NCBI GenBank assembly: GCA_002490465.1
Contig: DKUB01000079.1
Coordinates: 1-12,660 of the forward strand
Direction: 5' to 3'
From: Lachnoclostridium sp. UBA7215
Lineage (GTDB): Bacteria > Bacillota > Clostridia > Lachnospirales > Lachnospiraceae
DNA: 12,660 nt
Shown: piece after piece, positions 6,834 to 12,660 of the stretch
How the letters are laid out: the number at the start of each line of letters is the position of its first letter
How positions within the stretch are numbered: the first letter of the stretch is position 1
Position numbers and translations under genes: made by a program
Notes under the pieces: model-generated
What the model was told of the DNA's origin: nothing
What the model saw: only the letters and a program-made list of their open reading frames with translations
Databases searched by the model: none

Positions 6834-8140
6834 CAAACACTCTCCTCCGCACCATAATTATGGCGTTTATAATTAACTAGCCATCCGTCTCTTGTTATTC
6901 TCACTACAAATCCATCATCTGTTTCTACTATCTCAAGAAGTCTATGAAATTTCAATGGTAAGGCAAGTCTATTAAGTTCTTCCACATCTGACAAACCTAA
7001 AAGTTCTAAATCATTGCTCGAGATATCGGAGCCAAATGTAATTATTTTCTCAAACAATTGCCACGATTCATTAGGTATTTCATATTCCCTTTCAGGAAGA
7101 TCTGATGCCATTTGATCAATCCACGTTTTAAATTCACTCTTTCTACTGTTATGTCTCCACACAGGATTATTAAATAAAAAAGTCGCAAATTCTTGACACA
7201 ATGTAAATGCTACCCTAAGTTGTTTATTAACGATAGTATAAAGAGTTTCAAAAAGATCTTTATCAATTGGCGGATCAACATTTACATTTCCATAAAAAGC
7301 AATCCGCCTCTCAACAACTGTTGGCACTAAGCTGTCCTCAATAGGATATATTCTTTTTTCTGCCAGATAACCTTGTAAAAGTCTAGAAGTACGCATTCCC
7401 TCTACAGCAATAGGTGTTCCGCAAAAAACCCATAATAAGCCTGGCATTGTAAAAAGAGTATCTCTCAAACTTTCCACACTTTTTTTAACTTGACTTGAAG
7501 TCCCATTATTCTCCAAATTATCAATAACACATATAATACCACCACTATAGCATCCACTAAAACATTTCTCTAGCCAACTCCGTGCAATACTGGGAAGACT
7601 GTTTTCAGCAAAAGGATTCGGAACATAATCAATGTTTAATGAAACCAAACCAACCCCTCCACCTCCTCCAATATTGCCTAGCTGACGAATTAGTTTATTA
7701 ACTTTAATGATTTCTCTTTTTTTAATATTTCTTCTCTCTAAAAATTTTCTATTATCTAAAAGTAGAAATAAAATTTCTTGATAGATACTTCTCTCAAACC
7801 CCGCTAAATCAGCCAATTGATTACCTTGTATACTCTTCATTTTAAGAGAAAAATATCTCGTATTTCCTTGACTGTGTTTTTGGCTTAGCCGAAAAGCCGC
7901 AACATTTGCAATACTTGATTTACCAACACCATTTTCACCATAGAGAAGTGGAATCAATGAGCTAGAAGTTAATTGTTGTATAAGAAAATTTACTTCTTCA
8001 TCGCGTCCCACTAATAACGCATCCCCTTCTACAGAAGCCGGCAAAGCCATAGTATCATAAGGATTCTTTGTAAAGCCGAACTCGGATAACCAATTATTTC
8101 CCATTATTACTTGTACGATGTTTATAGAATCAAAAAACAT
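6830..8140 (-). CDS. P-loop AAA/STAND-like ATPase with C-terminal winged-helix-like region
   Basis: The 436-residue protein begins with an FGFTKNPYDTMAL segment (about residues 21-33) and LVGRDEEV (43-50), an N-terminal pattern known from several AAA_16/ORC-like ATPases. Walker A is GENGVGKS (68-75), Walker B is GIICVIDNLEN (201-211, with D207), and a sensor-1-like strand is LLWVFCGTP (235-243). A glycine-rich patch (IGGGGGVGL, 157-165) precedes LNIDYVPNPF. The region from about 350 to 425 (ELLGLSDVEELNRLAL, then LEIVETDDGFVVRITRDGWL) resembles a winged helix with its wing, suggesting DNA or protein binding. No effector nuclease or membrane segment is seen. The ATG at 8140 is supported by AAGGAG 6-7 bases upstream; a second Met at codon 13 lacks one. 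A near-consensus promoter lies directly upstream. The stop overlaps the YrdC-like gene. Confidence 0.85.
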   Translation of the reverse strand: MFFDSINIVQVIMGNNWLSEFGFTKNPYDTMALPASVEGDALLVGRDEEVNFLIQQLTSSSLIPLLYGENGVGKSSIANVAAFRLSQKHSQGNTRYFSLKMKSIQGNQLADLAGFERSIYQEILFLLLDNRKFLERRNIKKREIIKVNKLIRQLGNIGGGGGVGLVSLNIDYVPNPFAENSLPSIARSWLEKCFSGCYSGGIICVIDNLENNGTSSQVKKSVESLRDTLFTMPGLLWVFCGTPIAVEGMRTSRLLQGYLAEKRIYPIEDSLVPTVVERRIAFYGNVNVDPPIDKDLFETLYTIVNKQLRVAFTLCQEFATFLFNNPVWRHNSRKSEFKTWIDQMASDLPEREYEIPNESWQLFEKIITFGSDISSNDLELLGLSDVEELNRLALPLKFHRLLEIVETDDGFVVRITRDGWLVNYKRHNYGAEESVW

Positions 8141-8160
8141 CCAATCTCCTTTTTTCCATA

Positions 8161-8188
8161 ATTATATAATATTGCGAAAATTTGTCAA
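8161..8188 (-). promoter_or_regulatory. Consensus sigma-A promoter of the ATPase/YrdC operon
   Basis: On the minus strand, -35 TTGACA (8188-8183) and -10 TATAAT (8166-8161) are both perfect, with a 16-base spacer. The predicted start, near 8154, leaves a leader of only about 14 bases, almost filled by the AAGGAG ribosome binding site. The -10 lies within a palindrome ATTATATAAT (8161-8170). AT-rich DNA further upstream (8220-8280) could act as an UP element. Nothing suggests tight repression; the operon is probably expressed constitutively. Confidence 0.75.
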
Positions 8189-8333
8189 TCTAACGTTCAA
8201 TTCTATGTTATCTGAATAATTTTATATTTCTTATGACTCCATTTTCCAAACAGTAATAATATTATAAATATCAACTATTATCCTTATATCTGCCCGCCAA
8301 AATCTAAGTCCCTTCTACCTTCCATGTGACATA

Positions 8334-8927
8334 TCACCTTGCCCACAAAACAACCGCCTTACCCATATACTCCCCATAAACAATTTTGAAATCCTCTGCA
8401 ATTTTAATCTCGCTTTCCGCCACCGTCCCCATGAGCGTTCCACATAAGCTCTCTATCATCTTACAGATAAGGGTGTTATAAAATGCGGCATACTCTTTGT
8501 TTATCTCAAATAACTCATGCTCCTGAAGGCGTATGTATTTTTCAGAAGCTTCCCTGCGTAGGCACTCGATACCTGACAGATACTCAGTCTGTAGTAATTG
8601 CGGGCAATAATATCCCGCAGCCTCCTGCTCGTCCAAATAAAACCCATCATCCAGCACTTCTATCCGAAGCTCAAGCTTATTCAAGTACACGCCGCAATTT
8701 AAGAAACTAAAAATCAAATAACTGATGCAACCCTTTTTATCTTCTTTCTGCATAACCTCTGCATTCATCAATATCCGAACAATAATGTCCTTCAATTCAT
8801 TCCATACCTGATTCCCGCTGTTTTCTATCTCTGTCTGAATGAATTGACAGGATCTGCAAAAATATTTTTCCATATCAGGTCGCAAATATTGAATCATTTC
8901 ATCTGTGCGGGAATTTGTTTGCTCCAT
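8334..8927 (-). CDS. Unrecognised soluble protein, 197 residues
   Basis: No family is recognised. The protein is mostly helical, acidic and without signal peptide or membrane segment. A CRSC pair lies near residue 25, and cysteines recur through the chain (CISYLIF, NCGVYL, YYCPQLL), so metal binding or disulphides are possible but not shown. I chose the ATG at 8927, which follows GCAGG by about 9 bases. A GTG three codons earlier (8936) would have no usable ribosome binding site. It lies 105 bases after the Imm11-like gene in the same direction and has its own possible -10 (TATAAT near 8960) with a poor -35. Position at the end of an LRR and immunity-like series suggests an accessory or immunity-type role; this is inference. 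Confidence 0.7.
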   Translation of the reverse strand: MEQTNSRTDEMIQYLRPDMEKYFCRSCQFIQTEIENSGNQVWNELKDIIVRILMNAEVMQKEDKKGCISYLIFSFLNCGVYLNKLELRIEVLDDGFYLDEQEAAGYYCPQLLQTEYLSGIECLRREASEKYIRLQEHELFEINKEYAAFYNTLICKMIESLCGTLMGTVAESEIKIAEDFKIVYGEYMGKAVVLWAR

Positions 8928-9032
8928 AGTAAACACCTGCTCTTATTGTATTTGTAATTATATAATATGTCCCTATACTTTCTATTTTCCACATCTCTGT
9001 TTTCGCTTTATCATCCAGGCAAACATCCAGAT

Positions 9033-9554
9033 CTAATCTATATCTATTTCAGTCAGACGAATGCCGCCTGCACCTCTTCTTAAAATACTTTCCACAAAAT
9101 CAAGCCTGCCAATAATGCAGTTTCTATCAAAACCTTTTATTCGAAATACAGCTTTGGAACCAATTTTACGTCGGTCAAGCACCAACCTGACGACCCTGTT
9201 TCCCACCGAATTAAATTCCGTCTGATCTGACATGCATTCCAGCTCATCAAGAATTGGCAGATAATAGGTAGCATTCGCCCCGCTTTTTCTGTCCCACAAT
9301 TTTATTGCTTTATATGGGATTTCCGGATGATACATTACAACCGTTTTTACAAGCATTTCCGACAGCATAATACAGGGACTGCATATCAGGTCTGGGAAAA
9401 AGCCCTCCATCGGAAACTCCATCTCCACGATATTCCACATGGACATCCTCTTGATATTCCCCTGTTGGAGTAGTCGGATATCAAGAGCTCTATTTTTATT
9501 GATATTGAATGGATTTTTGTTCTTCTCATCTGCCTCCAGCGAAAAAAATTTCAT
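9033..9554 (-). CDS. Imm11/DUF1629-like protein (putative immunity protein)
   Basis: The protein (173 residues) begins MKFFSLEADEKNKNPFNI and shows the spaced pattern I associate with the Imm11 (DUF1629) family of polymorphic-toxin immunity proteins: a short N-terminal strand, a central PDLICSPCIMLSEML segment where the family has a 'P.....ISD.L' block, LDELECMSD, RLVLDRRKIGSKAVFRIKGF and a closing SILRRGAGGIRLTEID. No signal peptide is visible, so it acts in the cytosol. If it is an immunity protein, it would bind and block a toxin, but no intact toxin gene adjoins it; a 30-codon protein-like scrap precedes it. The ATG at 9554 has GGGGAGG 9 bases upstream. A TTG one codon earlier (9557) is also possible. 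The family call rests on remembered pattern, not on an alignment. Confidence 0.5.
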   Translation of the reverse strand: MKFFSLEADEKNKNPFNINKNRALDIRLLQQGNIKRMSMWNIVEMEFPMEGFFPDLICSPCIMLSEMLVKTVVMYHPEIPYKAIKLWDRKSGANATYYLPILDELECMSDQTEFNSVGNRVVRLVLDRRKIGSKAVFRIKGFDRNCIIGRLDFVESILRRGAGGIRLTEIDID

Positions 9555-9590
9555 CAAAGTTTTCCTCCCCCCGTTATACCCGAATCGAAA

Positions 9591-9683
9591 TCAGCACCAA
9601 TTATATTTGAAGCCATCTGTAAACTTCACATCCACACTACCATACCAGATTTCCTTCTTCTTCGACCCTGTTAAGATCCACAT
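9591..9683 (-). other. Protein-like 30-codon ORF overlapping the end of the LRR gene
   Basis: In another frame from the LRR gene, ATG at 9683 opens MWILTGSKKKEIWYGS and continues VDVKFTDGFKYNWC to TGA at 9591-9593, 36 bases before the Imm11-like ATG. The second half lies outside the LRR gene yet stays open and protein-like, so it may be the tail of a lost gene, perhaps a toxin once paired with the Imm11-like protein. It has no ribosome binding site of its own. Confidence 0.25.
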
Positions 9684-10467
9684 AGACTAGACCCAGCACT
9701 TCCGCATACGCCTCTGCGTACGGACTGTTTCCATAAGCTAATTTCAGTCCACAGCACCCCTCAAATGCGCGATAGAACTCAAAGGCGGGTCCACCAACGT
9801 CCTCCATATCCCGTGGAAAATAGATTTTTTCCAACCGCGGACAGTATGCACAGATATCGTATCCGATTCTATCCAGCTCCTTTGGAAAACGAATTTCTTC
9901 CAGACTCGGACAGTACGCAAATGCTTCTGTCCCGATTGACCTGATCTGATCTCCCATAATGATGTATTGCAGTCTTGAACAGTATGCAAACGCTTCCTCT
10001 TCTATTTTTGTGACACCGGGCGGAAGGAGAACCTGCTCCATAACAGATTTTCCAGAAAAAGCACCGCTTCCAATAACACTCACTTCCATACCGTCCAGTT
10101 TCTCCGGAACAAAGGCAATCTTCTCATCTCCCAGATATGTAAGTATCCTTACTGTGTTTTCATCAGTAACAATTTCATATCTATACTCTCCGCATATCAG
10201 TCCGTCCTCTGCATCCCCGCCATCATTCCCCGATTGAATGCTTTCTCCTGCTTCTGTCCCGTCCGGCGTATTTTCATTTGCTTCTGTCCCGTCCTGTGCA
10301 TCTTCCTCAAAATCCGTCTTCATCCCCCCGTCTGTTTCCTGATTCGAATTTTGTCTACCTGTATTCACAGCAACATAATGCCCAATCAGGTAGGATGCAC
10401 ACAAAGCCACAACCACAAGCACCTCTCTGACAATCTGAAGCTTCGTGACTTTTTTCTTCCTTTCCAT
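9637..10467 (-). CDS. Membrane-anchored BspA-type leucine-rich repeat protein
   Basis: The 276-residue protein has a basic N terminus (MERKKKVTK), one hydrophobic helix (about residues 15-34, VREVLVVVALCASYLIGHYV), an acidic low-complexity linker (about 38-90) and then LRR_5/TpLRR repeats with AFAYCSRLQYI, AFAYCPSLEEIRFP and ICAYCPRLEKIYFP (about 130-245). It closes with a YGNSPYAEAYAEVLGLVYV tail typical of BspA-like proteins. The repeats should face outside the cell, where such proteins bind host or bacterial partners. The ATG at 10467 sits 8 bases after GGAGG; the ATG two codons earlier (10473) is only 2 bases from it, so the later start is preferred. The linker contains a near-perfect 30-base tandem duplication (16 identical bases at 10249-10264 and 10279-10294), encoding two DGTEA units. 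It follows the larger LRR gene by 75 bases. Confidence 0.85.
   Translation of the reverse strand: MERKKKVTKLQIVREVLVVVALCASYLIGHYVAVNTGRQNSNQETDGGMKTDFEEDAQDGTEANENTPDGTEAGESIQSGNDGGDAEDGLICGEYRYEIVTDENTVRILTYLGDEKIAFVPEKLDGMEVSVIGSGAFSGKSVMEQVLLPPGVTKIEEEAFAYCSRLQYIIMGDQIRSIGTEAFAYCPSLEEIRFPKELDRIGYDICAYCPRLEKIYFPRDMEDVGGPAFEFYRAFEGCCGLKLAYGNSPYAEAYAEVLGLVYVDLNRVEEEGNLVW
10249..10294. repeat. 30-base period repeat in the acidic linker
   Basis: TGCTTCTGTCCCGTCC occurs at 10249-10264 and again at 10279-10294, one 30-base (10-codon) period apart. On the coding strand it yields DGTEA twice in the linker between the membrane helix and the LRR domain. This is a likely site of slippage and length variation in the stalk. 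Confidence 0.7.
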
Positions 10468-10542
10468 AACCATATCCTCCGCAAATTCGTCAGTCTTTGA
10501 CGCCGGTCCTTTGTAACTGACAGATATCCTATATCTATTCCT

Positions 10543-11886
10543 TCACGGCATTTCATCCCCGTTTTCGACCGCCACGAATTCCATGCCGGACTCCTCTGCC
10601 AGTTCCTGTGCCCAGGTTCCTTCCTGCCCGTAAATCACGATCGGAACATCATATTTTATGAAATAATACAGCAACTGCCTTCCACCATAATAGGAAGCAC
10701 CCTTTGGTATATACATCCGCCTTAAGTAGTTGGAATAGAAACTCCCTCCTGTCACTATAAATTCCAAGCTTTCCGGGAGCTGCAGCCGCTCAATGTTTCC
10801 ATCGCACACATTAACATTAAACACTGTCGTCCCTTCTTCGATCACAAGCTCCGACAGCCCGCTCTTATAAAAAATATCGCTGGCAATATCGTGGACCGAA
10901 GAGGGAATTGTGACTTTCTCCAAATGTTCTGTTCTGACAAATACCTCCGATTCAATTCGTCTCAAGCCGTGCGGAAGTTCAATTTCAGTCAGCATCGTCC
11001 CTGCAAAAGCACCATGCCCAATTACCTCAAGTCCCTGCGGAAGCGTGATTTCAACTATTGTTGAATTATAGAAGGCGCCCGCCGGAATCTCTTTGACCCC
11101 CATCGGAATGCAGATTTTTTTAATCTGCGCATGATTAAAACAGCATTCTCCTAGTTTTACTAACGTATCCGGCAGAATAACTTCTTCATACTCCACATCC
11201 CTGTCCAGTAACGCTTGCGGAGAATAATCATATGAGTAAAAATCTTCCATCTCCGTGACTCCATAGGGAATTTCCAGCACCGGACCGCTATTTCCCCTCG
11301 CATCCGTTAGGCGGCTTCCCCTGATCCGGAATTTCCCACTGTCCCTCTCTTCCTGCCATGCACTCCCTTCAAACGCATAGTCATCCACATATGCACTCTG
11401 AGGGATCAGGAATGACGCAAGCCCCGAACAGTCCCCAAAGGCATTTGCTCCTACATAGACCAGACTTTCTGGAAACAGGAGTTCCCTGATCCGGACGTCT
11501 CCCATAAATGCCCCTTCCCCAATATATTGAAGTCCTTGCCCCAATTCGACTTCCTCTATCTCCGTTCCGCCCGCAAAAGCCTGTGCCGCAATATAGCGGA
11601 CGCCAGACCCTATCACAACTCTCCTAATATCCGTTCTGTCACGAAAGGCTCCCTCACCAATTCCTGCCACTGGAAATCCGTCAATCTGCGGTGGTATGAT
11701 AATGGTTCCCGCATCCGCATAGCCGCCTGTAATCACGGCTTCCCCTTCACCGGTAACCGTATAGAAAAGCGCCCCCTGCCGTACCCCATAGTCAATTTCC
11801 TCCGCGCTTACAGTCGCCCCTGTTATAAGCAGCAAAAAAACGCTTACCGCAGCCGCTGCTTCTCTCATCCTGCTCAACTTTCTCAA
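10543..11886 (-). CDS. Secreted BspA-type leucine-rich repeat protein
   Basis: The 447-residue protein starts with a signal peptide: basic MRKLSRMR, hydrophobic AAAAVSVFLLLITGA, and a probable cut after VSA (residue 28). LRR_5 units follow, for example IGEGAFRDRTDIRRVVIG, YIAAQAFAGGTEIEEVELG, YVGANAFGDCSGL, VIGHGAFAGTMLTEIELP and IASDIFYKSGLSELVI, over about residues 60-395. An irregular insert at about 165-220 contains DSGKFRIRGSRLTD. The end (IVIYGQEGTWAQELAEES) is the usual BspA-like cap. No sortase motif or C-terminal anchor is visible, so it is probably released or held non-covalently. The start is a TTG at 11886: AGGAGG lies 6 bases upstream, and the next ATG (codon 7) has none and would shorten the signal peptide's basic head. 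It follows the DUF3298-like gene by 28 bases. Confidence 0.88.
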   Translation of the reverse strand: MRKLSRMREAAAAVSVFLLLITGATVSAEEIDYGVRQGALFYTVTGEGEAVITGGYADAGTIIIPPQIDGFPVAGIGEGAFRDRTDIRRVVIGSGVRYIAAQAFAGGTEIEEVELGQGLQYIGEGAFMGDVRIRELLFPESLVYVGANAFGDCSGLASFLIPQSAYVDDYAFEGSAWQEERDSGKFRIRGSRLTDARGNSGPVLEIPYGVTEMEDFYSYDYSPQALLDRDVEYEEVILPDTLVKLGECCFNHAQIKKICIPMGVKEIPAGAFYNSTIVEITLPQGLEVIGHGAFAGTMLTEIELPHGLRRIESEVFVRTEHLEKVTIPSSVHDIASDIFYKSGLSELVIEEGTTVFNVNVCDGNIERLQLPESLEFIVTGGSFYSNYLRRMYIPKGASYYGGRQLLYYFIKYDVPIVIYGQEGTWAQELAEESGMEFVAVENGDEMP

Positions 11887-11914
11887 TTTTCTCCTCCTGT
11901 AATCATCACTTGCG

Positions 11915-12660
11915 TTACCTAATCAGAATATCCTCAAATTCTTCATAGGCGACCTCAAAATGATAAATATGCAACCTTATACGTTTAACAAAAAAAATAT
12001 CAATTCCATTGTCCGTTAAAAGAAAATAATTCTGATACCAGCCAAGGTTGGTAGAATCCGAGAAACTTATACTATTCACATCGCTTCCAAGGAACCATGC
12101 ACCAAATCCTGTTTTCCCGATTGCAAAGGCAAAGCGACCCAAAACCTCAGTTTTACTGGCTGTAAACAAATCCCAAATCTCGATTTCCTCCCCTGTTTCT
12201 GCAGAATACAGCCTGACTTCATATTGATCACATTTCACATCAGTAACTACATTTCTGCCAATAAATTTCCAATATACGATACTGATATATCGGGAATCTG
12301 CATATACATACTCGTAAGACCAGCTGCCCGCCGAGCTTCCTTCCCCTTTCTCCGACGCATCCCTGATAGATTCCGCGAACTCCATCTGCTCTTGATAAAA
12401 GCGCTCTGCATCCTCCTGAATATTTTGGTTTATCTTTTCATACGCCGGTATCTTATCATTAAACTGCGGAATACGTATATCCGTCCTGATCACATTTCCC
12501 TCGTCATCCTCTTTCTCCCCCTGATAAACGCCATCTTCCGCCCGATAGGACCGCGTCGCGTCCGTTATGTCTGGAAACAACATCTCTTCAAGGTCCAACG
12601 CCCTCACACGAATTTCTTCCATATCTTCAAAAACCGCATATTCTCCCGTTTCGGGGTCAA
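11915..12660 (-). CDS. DUF3298/RsiV-like envelope protein, 5' end outside the window
   Basis: The frame is still open at the window edge (DPETGEYAVFEDMEE precedes the first in-window ATG at 12622, which has no ribosome binding site), so the gene is partial here with at least 247 residues present. The visible part fits the DUF4163/DUF3298 arrangement: IPQFNDKIPAYEKINQNIQE (an 'IPQF.....IN..I' strand-helix), YVYADSRYISIVYWKFIGRN, YEVRLYSAETGEEIEIWDLF, and a C-terminal block LLTDNGIDIFFVKRIR with FEVAYEEFEDIL. Proteins of this type (for example the RsiV ectodomain) lie outside the membrane, so the missing N terminus probably has a membrane anchor or signal peptide. It is the first visible gene of a series with the two LRR proteins. 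Whether it is an anti-sigma factor cannot be told, because the region that would bind a sigma factor is absent. Confidence 0.75.
   Translation of the reverse strand, partial: DPETGEYAVFEDMEEIRVRALDLEEMLFPDITDATRSYRAEDGVYQGEKEDDEGNVIRTDIRIPQFNDKIPAYEKINQNIQEDAERFYQEQMEFAESIRDASEKGEGSSAGSWSYEYVYADSRYISIVYWKFIGRNVVTDVKCDQYEVRLYSAETGEEIEIWDLFTASKTEVLGRFAFAIGKTGFGAWFLGSDVNSISFSDSTNLGWYQNYFLLTDNGIDIFFVKRIRLHIYHFEVAYEEFEDILIR

Noticed and set aside
8483..8710. Plus-strand open frame within the 197-residue gene
   Set aside because: Antisense shadow without a ribosome binding site.
8950..8985. Possible promoter upstream of the 197-residue gene
   Set aside because: A TATAAT is present but no acceptable -35 lies at 16-18 bases; AT-rich background makes chance likely.
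9744..10500. Open frames on both strands overlapping the smaller LRR gene
   Set aside because: Out-of-frame shadows of the repeated LRR coding sequence.
11527..11922. 131-codon plus-strand open frame opposite the secreted LRR gene
   Set aside because: Antisense to a gene with signal peptide, ribosome binding site and clear repeats.
1..12660. CRISPR arrays, tRNA and rRNA genes, integrase and attachment sites
   Set aside because: No regularly spaced repeats, cloverleaf-like segments, rRNA motifs or integrase gene were seen on reading both strands.

Overview
The window looks like an accessory region from a low-GC Gram-positive anaerobe, most likely a gut Clostridia/Lachnospiraceae-type genome. 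This is inferred from strong AGGAGG-type ribosome binding sites, consensus sigma-A promoters, BspA-type (LRR_5) surface proteins, a DUF3298-like envelope protein and an IS5-type element. Every intact gene I can support is on the minus strand, so the region reads right to left. The decayed IS is on the plus strand.

Right part (about 8334-12660), visibly richer in GC: a secreted/envelope series. It holds a DUF3298-like protein running off the window edge, a secreted LRR protein with a signal peptide and a TTG start, a membrane-anchored LRR protein with an acidic linker, a small protein resembling Imm11/DUF1629 immunity proteins, and an unrecognised 197-residue protein. Gaps between them are 28-105 bases. 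A 30-codon out-of-frame ORF at the LRR/Imm11 junction looks protein-like and may be a remnant.

Middle right (6138-8188), AT-rich: a compact two-gene operon with its own near-perfect sigma-A promoter. It encodes a P-loop ATPase with a C-terminal winged-helix-like region, followed with a 4-base overlap by a divergent Sua5/YrdC-domain protein that lacks the usual TSAN motif. The pairing is unusual and is one of two candidate undescribed systems.

Centre (about 3701-6137): a graveyard. It contains an IS5-family element with recognisable 14-bp terminal inverted repeats and a transposase broken by several stops and frameshifts, the broken end of an ORF abutting the IS, and a GNAT acetyltransferase pseudogene with at least four frameshifts or stops. 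About 0.5 kb to the right of the IS has no supportable gene.

Middle left (1791-3668), AT-rich: a tight three-gene operon encoding a GHKL (HATPase_c) protein with a STAS-like N-terminal half, a DUF4325 STAS-like protein, and a two-helix membrane protein with a long cytosolic helical tail. It resembles a partner-switching (SpoIIAB/SpoIIAA-like) sensor wired to a membrane protein. It is the second candidate system.

Left end (75-1760): a degenerate unidentified gene, a clear promoter, a possible 36-codon small ORF, and a single-pass membrane protein of unknown function. Small AT-rich self-contained operons between dead mobile and toxin-antitoxin-like genes resemble a defence/accessory island, but no known defence system was identified with certainty.
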